Positions 12,338-23,559 of a stretch of DNA of 64,000 nt are shown one piece after another. Position 1 is the stretch's first letter, and each line of letters begins with the position of its first letter. The stretch is taken from NCBI GenBank assembly GCA_035610365.1, contig CM069433.1:130094545-130158544 (forward strand). The letters run 5' to 3'. The notes beneath the pieces were generated by a model. That model saw only the letters and a program-made list of their open reading frames with translations. It was not told where the DNA came from and made no database searches. The position numbers and the translations under genes are program-made. This DNA is from Aquatica leii (taxonomy: Eukaryota > Arthropoda > Insecta > Coleoptera > Lampyridae).

Positions 12338-13087
12338 TACTGTCTGGAAATACTCTTGTGGATCAACGGCTGGTTCGAGTTGTTTTAGTTTACTTAGTAA
12401 TCGAATGTAAGTCTTACGAGTTTTATCTGGTAGAAGAGCATACAACAATGGTAGACCATTATTTTCTTTTAGAACATGTATTATATATAACTGGGAAAAA
12501 AGTGGAGGGGTCGTCTTAAAGGTCCCATCAGCATACCAATTTTCAGAACGCACTAAAAGTTGCAGATTGCGTCTGGTAGAAAAAATCTAAACTCGATCTT
12601 CTGCTGCGCCATAATTGAACAGCAGAAATTGCTCTCCACTTTCTAATCGACAATAGTTTTCCAGGAAAATTATGTCTCGACGATGAATAGGTACGGCGGG
12701 TTCAGGATTTACTTTCGTGCGAACGTTTCTTATTGTTCGTTTCATAGTATCCACCGAGGGCAGTCTAGCGACAACAGCATGACTGAGACCAGTGGATAAT
12801 GTTGAAATAATGTTCTATGGCGTATCACGAGTATTTTTTGAGTTATCTTTAATAGAGTTTAAAGTTTGTTCAGATTCCACTTTTGCAGCACGACCTGCGT
12901 GATTATGCTCACTTTGTCGAGTAATAATGTCGCCTATGGTTGTTACTCGAGCTTTATATTTTTTAGTTTGAAACTTCTCATACTTCTAGTATATTTTAGT
13001 GTCCTATTGTTTGTCCTTGTAAAATAAATGTCCAGCCACTAGTACTTTTTGATTATTTTTTTCACTACTCACAAATCGTAGAGCCAT
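12338..13087 (-). pseudogene. Mutator-like (MULE) transposase relic with FLYWCH finger
   Basis: Reading down the minus strand: a FLYWCH-type zinc-finger remnant (MALRFVSSEK at 13087, then FQTKKYKARVTTIGD and EHNHAG, about 13087-12890); a linker (RDIIFLENYCRLESGEQF, about 12695-12640); and the start of the MULE transposase domain, ENWYADGTFKTTPPLFSQLY, in an open frame from 12553. The aspartate of ADGTF (12527-12529) is the first catalytic acid of the MULE domain. The frame ends at 12338, well short of the other two acids. At least three stops or frameshifts lie upstream. It is a truncated, inactive copy. Confidence 0.75.
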
Positions 13088-13740
13088 CTTTACCGCAGAA
13101 AGTATCTCGTACAACTAAATTATTTTGAGGGTTTTGGAATATTATTTCGAATATAACAAGTAGTACTTTCACAATAATAAAGAATTCCCAATTAGTCAAC
13201 TAATGAAAATTAACAATGAATTTATGTGTAACATTTTACTAATGACACATTTTAGAATTGAAATTAGGGTGTAATTATAATGTATATAATTGCATCCACA
13301 TTCTCAAAGAATTTTATTTTCCAAAAATATAATTTATATTGTTTATACGTACCTATTAATAGTTAATTATCCCACTACCTAAAACGGTTGACCACTTAAA
13401 ACAGGTACTCCATACGTAACTATAACACTAGTAGAAAAATTTAATAGAAAGTGAAATAACAATAAAATTTAAATAAAAAAATAATAAACGCAATGTACGA
13501 CAACTACTAGAAAAAGTATTCTTACAACTCTGATTAAAACTTATTATGCAGTTTAGAATAATAAAATAAAAGAAAATAATTACAAATATTGGAGGGCTAT
13601 ACTGAGTCAACCTCCACGTGGTGTCTTCTGGGTAACGCTAATGTATCACCAACGCTAATAAGCTCATAAAAGATTATTTATATTTAGAATTATTAAAAAC
13701 AAATTATCGGAAGTATTGGCATACTTTAAAAACTTCAATG
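13088..13740. other. AT-rich stretch between MULE relic and BEL element
   Basis: No gene seen. The 5' boundary of the BEL LTR lies somewhere here or just downstream. TGTACGACAAC at 13493 is a possible LTR start because the 3' LTR begins TGTAGAAAACAG, but I could not confirm a target duplication. Confidence 0.4.
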
Positions 13741-13995
13741 ACTCTATACATTATTTATTCGAATAACTTCGAAGAATTGTAGTTTCGAACAATTGTATTC
13801 TCGAAGAGTTCTGTTTCGAATAACTGCACTGTCGAATAATTGTTTTTCAAAAAGTTGCTGTCGAAGAGTTTTCATTCGAAGAATTGTTGTCAAAAAATTT
13901 TCCGCAGACCAATGAAAGTTAAATAGTGTAAATAAATAAATGAATCTTAGCACTTGTTACTTAAATTTATCTGATACAACAAAACAATCTTCACA
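13741..13995 (+). repeat. 5' LTR (3' part) of the BEL element, with TCGAA-rich repeats
   Basis: The last 85 bp match the downstream LTR end, both finishing AATCTTCACA. The part at 13757-13890 is a degenerate tandem array of 13-18 bp units built on TTCGAAnAATTGT. The other LTR lacks this array in what survives. The 5' start is not defined. Confidence 0.65.
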
Positions 13996-13996
13996 C

Positions 13997-14018
13997 TTTG
14001 GTGCCGAAACCGGGGATC
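13997..14018 (+). promoter_or_regulatory. BEL primer-binding site
   Basis: TTTGGTGCCGAAACCGGGG lies one base after the LTR end. A TGGnGCCGAAACC-type site at this place is typical of BEL/Pao elements and primes reverse transcription from a host tRNA. Confidence 0.7.
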
Positions 14019-14088
14019 TTTAATCGGTGAATGTTAACGCAAATCACGGATAATATCGAAACGTTAATATAAGGAATAAGCACTAACC

Positions 14089-15362
14089 ATGGAATTTACT
14101 AAACGTAATGTGTATCGTAATCAATTAACAAAAACGGTGAATTCCATTAACGCGGTGCTAGACTGAGAACATAATCTTGAGGAAATCTGTGTGTGCATCA
14201 CGAAATTCAAACTCGCAGCAGATAACCTCAAACAAAGTGACAACGAAGTGTTTCCGCATTTAAAAGGTAATGTAGAAAAGGAGTTAACAAAAACGCTGGA
14301 ATATGAAGAAGTTGCGGCCACATTAATTACACCACTTGAATTTCATAAAGCCAGTTTGGAAAAATTGCAAACGCAAACAACGACGCCAACAGAAGGTTCT
14401 CCAAATATAGCACAAAGAAGAACAAAATTAGAGCGGATTAGATTAACAAAGTTGGGTGGAAGTCCTAGGAGCTGGATACCCTTTTGGGAACAATTCAAAT
14501 TGTCCGTCCACGAAAATACAGAGCTTACCGACGGGGAACGTATCAATTATTTAAAGGGCCATGTTTCAGGACCAGCGGCTGCAGTTATCGAGGGTTTTCC
14601 AAAGTCGGGAATATTTTATGAAGAGCCCTGGAGTGTACGAAAAGAACAATTTGGTGACATCGACGATCTTATAGAAGAATATTACCAGGGCATCATGAAG
14701 TTAGATCAAATTAAATCAAGATCCGATGTGTATACATTAAGAAAGTACTATAATCTAGTTACATCTTTAATGAGCTCATTAATGGTTTTAGAGGTACCTC
14801 AATCTCAGTATAGTGTAATATTAAAAAACAGTTTATTAAGATCGATTCCAACCGAATTGCGTTTAGGCTATTTTAGGCAAAAAAATTGCAAATAATTAGA
14901 CAATAAGCGCTATAGACAGAGACGACGGTTTAGTTAAAAGCAAAGGAAGTGTGGATAAGCAAGCTAATAACTTATTAGAGTTTCTAAAAAACGATCTGGA
15001 TTCTTTAGAAAAAGCTTTAAAGTCGGATGATGAAAGTCGTAGAGAAAAACCCTGCTGCGATAAGTCAAAACGTTTCCCAGCAACCTCAACAAGCTTAGTC
15101 ACGACGGAGAATAAGGATAATATTAAGTGCTTTTTCTGCATACAAAATCATAAAACTCAATTGTGTGACAGTGACATTGATGTTGAAATGAAAAAACAAC
15201 TTTTAAACGAAGATTTAAGGTGCTTTAAGTGTCTCAAGAAAAATCATAATGCTTGGATGTGCACAAACAAATTTGTAAACTGCAGAAAATGCAAAAGACG
15301 GCATGCTACATCAATGTGCAATCCAGATTGGAGACCGAATACCGCCAAGCTGGTTTTCAAAG
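14089..15362 (+). pseudogene. BEL/Pao Gag (DUF1759 region plus zinc knuckles)
   Basis: ATG at 14089-14091 opens MEFTKRNVYRNQLTKTVNS and is followed by an in-frame TGA at 14164. The same frame then runs 14191-14895. The central region (LGGSPRSWIPFWEQFKLSVH, about 14450-14512) is the DUF1759 capsid-like domain of Pao/BEL Gag. After a frameshift near 14890 the frame at 14951-15362 carries three cysteine fingers: CFFCIQNHKTQLC, CFKCLKKNHNAWMC (C-x2-C-x4-H-x4-C) and CRKCKRRHATSMC. Gag packages element RNA into particles. One nonsense codon and one frameshift disable it. Confidence 0.85.
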
Positions 15363-15444
15363 AGACGGGTCAGTGTCAAGCTGAATTACTAATTCTAATA
15401 AAAACGTATTATTACAAACGGCTTGCGTATACGCAGGCACCAAC

Positions 15445-15618
15445 GACAACATGCAACTTATTAGATTAATTATTGATGGTGGCAGCCAATTAACCTTCGT
15501 TAAGGAAAACCTATCAAGGGCCTTAAATTTACCAGTAATTGGTCAACACTGCGTGAGTATAGCAGGATTCGAAAGCAAAACTCACACACCAGCAAGGATG
15601 TGCAACCGTGTGTTAATT
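15445..15618 (+). pseudogene. BEL/Pao aspartic protease, cut by insertion
   Basis: The frame reads LIRLIIDGGSQLTFVKENLS. DGGS sits where the D-(T/S)-G-S active site of retroviral-type proteases is expected. The normal continuation resumes at about 16090 as SQFNDTVRNAGAIEVPEIC, so an insertion of about 470 bp splits the coding sequence after VLIKLI (about 15630). Confidence 0.7.
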
Positions 15619-15711
15619 AAATTGATAATTTTTTACTGTATCAATTAACCAATAAAAAAATTTGATTTTATTGCATTTTTTAAAATTCAACCAATCATCA
15701 ACGGATTACAG

Positions 15712-15739
15712 CGATAACACCACGGGTGTGGTGTTATCG
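15712..15739. repeat. 12-bp perfect hairpin with GGGT loop
   Basis: CGATAACACCAC and its exact inverse GTGGTGTTATCG are separated by GGGT. It sits near the left end of the inserted repeat. Confidence 0.85.
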
Positions 15740-15946
15740 GGCAAAGCAGGCATGATATATTCAAATGTCAAATTAAATGTCAGATAGTAAATCAATTCAT
15801 AATAATCATACAAAGATTTTCTGATATGTTTAACAAGAAAATTAACAAAATTCTTTTAGAGAATACACCAAAAAACACAATTAATTTGTATTAATTAATT
15901 AAACAACATGAAAAGTAGTAAAAAATTATCTTACCGAATACACCTC

Positions 15947-16071
15947 GAGCATTGATAAATACTCAAAATTTTGTCGTAGAGAATGTTTCAAGCGTGTTTC
16001 TTTGAGGTAATACCAAGAAACACGCTTTCAACAATCTCTATGACAAAATTATCTCGGTATTATCAATGCTC
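15947..16071. repeat. Long hairpin (about 56-bp arms) at repeat 3' end
   Basis: The left arm begins GAGCATTGATAAATA and ends AGCGTGTTTCTT. The right arm begins AAGAAACACGCTTTCAA and ends TATCAATGCTC. The arms pair over most of their length with a 12-bp loop (16003-16014). The same hairpin recurs at 22943-23067. Confidence 0.85.
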
Positions 16072-16090
16072 TAGGGGTATTATAGCTGAA

Positions 16091-17270
16091 AAGTCAGTTC
16101 AACGACACTGTACGCAACGCAGGAGCAATTGAGGTTCCGGAAATTTGTATGGACATTCAACAGCTTCCAGAAAAAAGTCTTTACAATTTTAAGGGTTTAC
16201 AGCTAGCAGATCAAATTCCGCAGAACGTGCAGTATATTAGTGGCATTAGTATGTTAATTGGGGCTGATAATTATTGGTCAATAGTCACCGGTCGCACAGA
16301 AAGACTAAACGAACGATTAGTGGCAGTGGAAATCCGATTTTGATTTGCATTACATGGCCCTGTTACTGTAAGTTCAGCGAATGTGATCACGAACTTACAA
16401 ACTGTGTTACACGCGTCAGTGGTTTATGAAGAGAATAAATTAGATTGCTTTGGAATCGAGAGGCTATCGGAATATTTCCAGAATCGATTAAGCGAAATGG
16501 ACAACGATACGAGGTGATGCTACCCTAGAAAAACGAAGACGATGACTTAGGTGATACAAACTATATTGGGGCATGTGTACGGGCCGAACGGTTAAGAACA
16601 AGACTACAAAATAATGGAAATTTGGACTTGTATAATAACGCCATTAAGGAATTAATTACATCGGGCTTCGCAGAAACGGTCACCGAACGTAAAACCGTAA
16701 GCAAGTGTGTTATATGCCTCACCGACCCGTGTTTCGGGAGGACAAAGAAACTACGAAGAGTTATTTTTGATGCTTCCGCCCATTCATGCAACGGTAAATC
16801 TTTCAACGACATGCTAAGTCTGCAATTAGATTAGGTCCTTACCTAATCCAAATGCAGACTTATTTCTGGCGTTATTAAATTTTAAATATGGAAACATCGG
16901 TGTTACTGCCGATATTGAGAAGGTTTTCTTGCAAATAGTACTTCATGAACGTGAACGAGATTACCATAGGTTTTTTTGGTATGACGCGCAAAATGAATTA
17001 AACACATACAGGATGACAAGACTTACTTTCGGGGTAACATGCAGTCCTATTCGTCTATGTGTCGTTTTTCGAAAGCATCTACGTAGTTTTGAAAACGAAA
17101 ATCCGAAAGTGATAACAAAACTAATTAATAGTTTTTATGTGGACGACTTAATTGCAAGTGTAGTTAGTGCCGAGTTTGCAAAACGATTAAAAAAGGAAGC
17201 AACTAGAATTCTTAGTGAAGCGGGTATGGTGTTAAGAAAATGGGTAACAAACGATAAAACTTTAGCATAG
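16091..17270 (+). pseudogene. BEL/Pao Pol: protease C-terminus and reverse transcriptase
   Basis: SQFNDTVRNAGAIEVPEIC resumes at 16090. Next comes LQLADQIPQNVQYISGISML with IGADNYWSIVTG (16197-16289), the BEL block before RT. The RT follows in several frames: RRVIFDASAHSCNGKSFND (about 16754-16811), then an open frame 16929-17270 with YRMTRLTFGVTCSP and FYVDDLIAS. FYVDD holds the catalytic aspartate pair of Pao RTs. Stops at 16500-16620 and 16834, plus frame changes, show decay. Confidence 0.8.
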
Positions 17271-17843
17271 ACAATGGATTTAACAATGTAAGTGTATATG
17301 AGGTGTTAGCTATTAAGTGGTGTGTAAATATAAACAGATTGAACGCGAATGGATTAATAAAATTTGTAAGAAACATAACCGCTGTAACTAAACGAAATAT
17401 ACTACAGTTAATAACGAAAGTATTCGATCCGATATGGACTATTAATCCGTATGTAATTAAGTTAAAAATAACATTTCAACGCTTATTACAACACAAAACA
17501 AACTGGAACGACTCTTTGCCAACAGAGCTGTGCAATGAAATCAACAAGTGCACAGTGCAACTTAAAACACTGTGCGATTTTACAATTCCAAGGCAGTGTT
17601 TACCCAGTGACAGCAAGTATATTGAATTACATGTGTTTTCAGGTAAATTCATATGGCATGTCTCAAGTAGCGCTTGTATGCTCTAAAGCTCGAGCTGCTC
17701 TATTAAAAGGTGCAGCTGACGAATCACTGAGTTTGCCAAAGTTAGAGTTAACGGCGGCTCTGTTAGCGGCACGCCTGCAAAGGTTTACAGGAAATTCGTC
17801 TGTTACTATAAGTAAGGTCGTATTTGAACTGATTCAAAAATAG
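17271..17843 (+). pseudogene. BEL/Pao RNase H region
   Basis: Frame 17303-17686 reads TKRNILQLITKVFDPI...NPYVIKLK, then IELHVFSGKF. A frameshift near 17650 leads to the frame ending 17843, with SKARAALLKGAADESLSLPK and LELTAALLAARL. This is the Pao RNase H order. The family motif ELHVFSDAS has the Asp changed (FSGKF), removing one metal-binding acid. It lies between the RT and integrase of the same element. Confidence 0.75.
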
Positions 17844-19397
17844 CCTTACATTGGATACAAGGAAATCATAATCGATGGAAATCTTACGTCATAAATCGTG
17901 TGAAAGAAATCCAGTCATTATCAAGTAGATTGGCAAAACTGTTCTGGAAGTTTAAATCCGGCTGATTTGCTCACAAGAGGCATTGATGCAATAAAGCTGG
18001 TGGATTCACAACTGTAACAAGTTGGACCGTTATGGCTTAAGGAAAGTGAAAACAATTGGCCGGCAGGTAACCACAGTTGTGAGGCGGATTAGTCGTTAAT
18101 CTCCACAACAATAAGTTCTACTACAGATCCTGTTACTCGTAGTAGCTTCATAGAAACAACAAATTACAGTGATCTTAATCGGTTGTTGCATGTCACTGCT
18201 TATATGATGCGTTTTATTAATAATAGCCGCTGTAAGAAGTCAAAGGTAGTTGGTCACCTAACTTCAGAAGAAATAGATTAAGCAGAAATAATTTTAATAA
18301 AGGACTGTCAATTGCAAGTATACAATGCGGAAGTTATTTCGTTAATAAAGAAGAAAAACATTGATAGAAATTCGAAAATCGTTGAATCCATTTTTAGATG
18401 GAAACGGAATAATGCGTGTACGCGGACGTCTACAAAATTTAACGGTCGATTTTTCTTTAAAGCATCCAATTTTGTTACCAAATAAAGCTCATCTTAACAT
18501 ACTTTTAATAAATTCCATGCATAGACGGCGGTGTAAATTAAATCCTTCGAACTTCGGCAACGTTACTGGATCATAAGGGCAAGGCAGTTAATTAAGACTA
18601 TATTATCCAGGTGCCTTACGTGCAAAATATTACGTGAAAGGCAGCGTCGCAACCATTTGCACCACTTCCTAAAGATAGAATACTACAGGGTGCACCACCC
18701 TTTCAAGTATCGGGCGTTGATTTTGCGGGCCCATTGTATTTTAAAGAAAATGGACAACAAAACACCTACCTGCTGTTGTTTACTTGTGCGGTTACCAGGG
18801 CGATACACTTAGAGTTGGTTACTAATTTAAATGCGGTGGGGTGGCTGGTAGGAACGATTAATCAAATCAGTAAAAAAAGAATTAAAGGCTTCCGTCGGAA
18901 GAATCTGGTTTAATCGGGAAGAATTAATAATATTGCTTATTGAAATTGAAGGAACAGTAAACGCAAGGCCCTTGACTTACATCGGCAACGATCCAAGTGA
19001 GTTATTACCATTAACGCCATCACATTTTCTTCGAGGCCCCAATGTAACTACGATTCCTACCATCGTCGGTGATACACAACGAGCGGTTCTTCGGAAACAA
19101 TGGAAAGGATACGTGCAGGCATTAGATACGTTTTGGAAGCGATGGTTTACCAAATATCTACAACAACTACGGAGCCCTTATCATAATGTTAATGTGCGGG
19201 AATGTAGTTTACGTGTGAACGATTTGGTTATAATCCACGGTCATGATACAAAACGTCTCATGTGGAAGATGGGAATAGTGAAAGAAGTGTTTGTTGGACG
19301 CGACGCAAAGGTGCGGGCCTGCAAGGTTAGATGTGGAAATGGAACTTATCTCCCACATCTAAAACAGCTTCTGTATCCGTTAGAGATACAGGAATAG
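17844..19397 (+). pseudogene. BEL/Pao integrase, core partly deleted
   Basis: Fragments follow family order: ALHWIQGNHNRWKSYVINRV (about 17842-17901), NPADLLTRGID (17955-17990), the zinc-binding/linker region LDGNGIMRVRGRLQNL (18393-18440), the first catalytic Asp in VSGVDFAGPL (about 18709-18738), then CAVTRAIHLELVTNLNA (about 18786-18836). The sequence jumps straight to VGWLVGTINQISKKELKAS. About 70 residues that should hold the second catalytic Asp are gone. The C-terminus (18933-19397) is intact, from IEIEGTVNARPLTYIGNDPS to LYPLEIQE. Confidence 0.8.
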
Positions 19398-19410
19398 TTT
19401 TGCGGTCGGA

Positions 19411-19455
19411 GTATGTAGAAAACAGTTATTGAACATAATGTAATTTTCATAAATA
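19411..19455 (+). repeat. Start of the BEL 3' LTR
   Basis: The purine-rich GCGGTCGGAGTA precedes TGTAGAAAACAG at 19411, 14 bases after the pol stop. This is where a BEL 3' LTR should begin. The LTR is then cut by the foldback element and resumes after about 24220. Confidence 0.55.
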
Positions 19456-19549
19456 TTTATATAACTTCGTTATAGATACGGCTTTCAGCTTTAAAAGTTA
19501 TTGAAATAGTGATGCAGAGCTAAGGGAAAAGTGCGGTAAAGGGTCTAGA

Positions 19550-20043
19550 CCACAACGACCACTTGCCACAACGGCCACCCGGAAGTGTGGCCGTTGTAGC
19601 CATGACCACAACGGCGACCGTGACCATAACGGCCACCTACCAACTTTAACCACAACGGCTACCGTGACCACAACCGCCGCCTATTCTGTCGACGACAACG
19701 GCCACCGTGATCACAACGACCACTTGCATTTTTGACCATAACGGCCACCGTGACAATAACGGCCACCTATCTTCATGATCGCAACGGCCACCGAGACCAC
19801 AACGGCCACCGACTAGCGACGACACCGACTATAACGGCTACCTCTGCTCGTAACCACAACGGCCATCTATTTTGGCGATCACAACGGCCACCGCGACAAC
19901 AACAGCCACCGTGACCACAACGGCCACCGCGACCACAACGGCCACCGCGATTACAACAGCCACCGCGACCACAACGGCCACCGTGACCACAACGGCTACC
20001 GCGACCACAATGGCCACTGCAATCACAACGGCTACCGCGACCG
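19550..20043 (+). repeat. GC-rich 18-bp minisatellite, left arm
   Basis: Degenerate units of ACCACAACGGCCACCGCG. Because the unit is a multiple of three and lacks stops, long frames appear on both strands (Thr/Ala repeats, or Val/Ala and Gly/Arg/Cys repeats). I regard these as by-products, not genes. Confidence 0.9.
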
Positions 20044-20480
20044 CATCGGAGCTTTAAAACACACACACAGTGCCTCGTATTTCAATTTAGCTCCTCTTCA
20101 GTAATGTGGGATTTTCCTTTTTTCCTTCACCATTGGAAACATATAATTGTACTAATTTGAGTTTTAATCCAATATTTAGAAAAAACCGAGCGATTCTATG
20201 ACTTGAGCTACAAATACATATAAACTATGTCGTTTAAGTTGTAGACAAATTAATTAATGGGTTATGAATAAATATAAAATCTTTGAATTTTATATGGCAC
20301 ATACACGAATGTTTAATTAAAAAAATGTGTAAGCGACGTTGCACTCCTTAGATTTGATGTGTAAACATTAAATATGTAAGCTCCTTACACTTTGGTTTTT
20401 TTGGATATTTAGATATTTCTACGTATAATTAAAACGCTTGCGATTGAAGTGTGTCTAAATACAGCGAGAATACCACATTG

Positions 20481-21299
20481 ATAGTTGTTTTTAAGTATAA
20501 TACCACAAGAGTTAAAAAAAATTTAAGAACATTTTGTTGTTTCCTTGGAAATTATGCGTCTAAATTGGGAAAAATTTGGATAATCTGTGCGGATGTTTTT
20601 ACATCCGTGATTAATTCAAAATTAGCGATATCATTGTGTATATTTTTAAAACTTTAATCTATTTGTGTAATAACAGTATCAATCACAATATTGAGAACAA
20701 CACCAAAATTACTCTATCGGTATTTGTAAAACTTCATCTTTGGCTAGTTCGGAGGATCTTTTCGAACTCTTTTTTCAGAGAAGTGTTCTGAAACGTTTAA
20801 GTTTATTGCTATAATTTTTGCGTCGGCGTGGTCGAAAAATTTGTCAAATGTTGATCTTAAATTCTTAACTTGGTATTTAATTTTTTTACTAAAATGAAAC
20901 CAGAATTAAGAAAATTTTTTTTCTTGAAAGAATTTGGTGATGTCAACCACACTAATAAACCTAAAATAAATTGCATTCGTTGCAATAAATGTAATAAACT
21001 TTTAGCTTCGGATACTGATTTGTTGTACGTAGGTATTTGCACTAATCAGTTTTTCTATGAAATTATAAGTTTGTTCAAACTCACATAGTAGTTGAAGTGT
21101 AAAATGATTATTTATAATTTTCTACCTTTTAGTAGCTGCAGAAATTAAGCAGTATAACCGTTACAAAATTCAAAAAAAAAATTTACAATGTATACTGCTG
21201 TAAGCAGCATCAGAAATTAACAAATTAAAAAACTGATAAACAAGGTATATAAATTGCACAAAGATTTAAACTAATTTTTCGAGATTGTACACAATTGTA
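20481..21299. other. Foldback interior, left part
   Basis: AT-rich. One short plus-strand frame from the ATG at 20894 reads MKPELRKFFFLKEFGDVNHT, then NCIRCNKCNKLLASDTD before a GTAGGT donor-like sequence at 21028. The cysteines are loosely reminiscent of a BED-type finger at a transposase N-terminus. That would make it the only trace of a transposase gene inside the foldback element, but it is far too short to be sure. Confidence 0.3.
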
Positions 21300-21394
21300 T
21301 TTTGTAAACACAAATTTAACAAAATTCTTTTAGAAAATACACTATAAAACACAATTAATTTGTATTAGTTGATCAAAAAACATGGAAAGTAGTA
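21300..21394 (+). repeat. Hairpin-bearing repeat, copy 2, left piece
   Basis: Matches 15830-15920 of copy 1 (AACAAAATTCTTTTAG, AACACAATTAATTTGTATTA, then GAAAGTAGTA). It is interrupted at 21395 by a LINE and continues at 22905. Confidence 0.7.
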
Positions 21395-22904
21395 TATAAG
21401 TTTAATTTTACTTGTCCACCTAAGTGTCATAAACTGATTCATGTTGCCCTATTTACAATTCCCCCCCCCCTTTTTTACATTTATATTTCCTTTCTAATCC
21501 TCTCCTCTTAGTTGTTTCCTCCTTCTCCATAATTCTTCTATCCACTCCGCTCCTTTTCCGTTTTCTTTTAAGATTTCCTTTATTTTCTTAACTTCTTCTC
21601 CTAACTCCCTGCATTGGTTCCTCATGTGTTTAAGGTCCTCCGTCTCTTCTCTATATAGTCTGCACATCTTTTCTTCCTCTTTTGTCCAGTACTATTTATT
21701 TCCTAACTGTTCGTTCCCACATCTGAACCTTGCTATCATTTTTTTCTTTTTTATGCTTTTATTCCCTGACACCCTTCTCTCTTGATATTCTTATAATTTA
21801 CATTATATCTGCTCTCTTTTATCTTTGTCCATCTTTCCTGTTTTTCTATGTCCCTATCTCTTTTTATTATTTCCTCTCTTACCCCTACTCAGTCTTCCTT
21901 TAATCTCGTTACTTCTTCTCTTGCGTACCCGTTTCTTTTGTAATATTCTTCTCTGCCATTCTGTCCGTACTTCACTCTTCCTCCCTTTATCTCCTTCCAA
22001 CATTCCTGTAGTGTTTTGCATTCGGTTCTTTCCCTTAGTTCTTTCTCGTATTTTATAGCCCGTTTTCCTGTCTCTACTTTTCTTTTTTCTGCCTGCATTT
22101 CCTCTCTTATAATTTACTCCGGTGTTCCTCTGGCTAGCCCTAATACCCATTCCCAGTATTTTTCTTGTATCCCTTCTACATCTTTATACTTTTTCTACCC
22201 CCATATTTCCGCCCCATAAATCAACACACTTTTTATTAGCTTCTCAAAACAGCAGCATTCTTTTTTCTATGTCCACCCCAAACAACCTTTTCCCCACACT
22301 CCGCATTTGTTCTACTAATCTTGCTTCATCGTGCAACCAAGGTATGTGAATTCCTTCACTTTCTCTTCCTTCCATTTCCACTCCTCTCTTTTTCTTTTTC
22401 CCCCTCTTTTTCTAAATACCATTATTTTTGTTTTCTCCGTATTTACTTCCATTTCTTTTTTTTCATGTATTTTTCCAACGTTTTCATCATCTCCTTTATT
22501 TCCTTTTCCTCCTTAGCCACCAACACTATGTCATCCGCATACGCCAACGACCACACCTTCACTTTCTCTACTACTATCCCTCCTATCTGTTGTCCTCTCA
22601 TTGTCTCCTCTAAATCCCCTGTTATATACTGCAAACAGGCTTGGGCTCAGTGGGAATCCCTGTATCAACCCTCTCCTTGTAACGAATTTCTTGCTCTCTT
22701 CTCCATTCACTTTCCCAGAATTTTTCCCTGTTCACTCTATCAAAAGCTGCTTTTAAATCTACGAACAGTGCCACCATTTCCCCCTTTTTTCTGTAGCTCT
22801 CTATTCGCCAAGTGTCTCAATATATCTATGGTATGTTGTCTATCACTCTTGTTCCCTTTTTGAATCCCGCTTGTCCGTCTGGTACCAAACTCCTTTCCTC
22901 TATT
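21395..22904 (-). mobile_element. 5'-truncated LINE (non-LTR retrotransposon), minus strand
   Basis: The pyrimidine-rich plus strand is the complement of a Lys/Glu/Arg-rich coding strand. Reading down the minus strand: LVPDGQAGFKKGTRVIDNI (about 22885-22830), VALFVDLKAAFDRVNREKFW (about 22774-22715), then LAYADDIVLVAKEEKEIKEM with YADD at 22530-22541, the catalytic site of LINE reverse transcriptase. Further down is AEKRKVETGKRAIKYEKEL (about 22095-22035). Several frameshifts are present. TGGAAAGTAGTA occurs on both sides (21383-21394 and 22905-22916) and is the target duplication. No clear poly-A was found. Confidence 0.85.
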
Positions 22905-23091
22905 TGGAAAGTAGTAAAAAATTATCTTACCGAATACACTTTGAGCATTGATAAATACTGAAAATTTTGTTGTAGAGAATGTTTCAAGCTTGTTTCTTTA
23001 AGGTAATAGTAAGAAACACGCTTTCAACAGCCTCTATGACAAACTTATCTTGGTATTATCAATGCTCTAGGGCATTATAGCTGAAATTACC
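22905..23091 (+). repeat. Hairpin-bearing repeat, copy 2, right piece
   Basis: Aligns with 15909-16090, including the long hairpin (22943-23067). It abuts the inner end of the right foldback arm at about 23092. Confidence 0.75.
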
Positions 23092-23559
23092 AATCGATGC
23101 GGTATTCTCGCGGTATTTAAACACACTTCAATCGCAAGCGTATAGTAATTTATTTTTTTTTGTTTTGATTCTAAATCTCCTATTTCTCAAAACTGAAGTG
23201 TAAAGAACTTACATATTTACTGTTTACTTATCAAATCTAGGGAGTGCAGCGTCGCTCACACATTCGTGTATGTGCCATATAAAATTGAAGGCATTTTAAT
23301 TAAATTCCTAATCCATTATTTAATTTGTCTACAACTTAAACGACATAGTGTAAAAATCAAATTAGTACAATTCTGTGTTTCCAATAATAAACTAAAATAA
23401 AAAGATATTTATATATCCAATAAACACAATGTGCAAGCTTTGAAATACTACCTAACACGCTCCATTTTGACAATGGACGACCACAAAAAAAATGAAAAAG
23501 ACACCACTAAGCTAGAAACGCGAACTAAATATCATCGAAACTCATGATGAATGACGATT

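Larger units (their letters stand above)
15620..16090 (+). repeat. Hairpin-bearing repeat, copy 1, inserted in BEL pol
   Basis: It lies between codons that are contiguous in BEL pol. A near-identical segment occurs in the foldback interior, split into 21300-21394 and 22905-23090. Shared landmarks are AACAAAATTCTTTTAG, AACACAATTAATTTGTATTA, and the final long hairpin ending CTCTAGG...TTATAGCTGAAA. No coding capacity, no poly-A tail and no clear terminal repeats were found. The superfamily is unknown; a non-autonomous DNA element is the simplest guess. Confidence 0.6.

Noticed and set aside
12335..12553. Host gene on the minus strand
   Set aside because: WYADGTFKTTPPLFSQLY is the MULE transposase signature, with a FLYWCH remnant upstream.
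15947..16071. Helitron 3' hairpin
   Set aside because: The arms are about 56 bp, far longer than a Helitron terminal hairpin, and no CTRR end follows at the right distance.
19732..20066. Long open frames on both strands (Thr/Ala-, Val/Ala- and Gly/Arg-rich)
   Set aside because: They follow from an 18-bp GC-rich tandem unit without stop codons in any of several frames, inside a foldback arm.
21825..22863. Plus-strand Ser/Phe/Pro-rich frames up to 180 codons
   Set aside because: They are the complement of the purine-rich LINE coding strand, which carries the YADD reverse-transcriptase motif on the minus strand.
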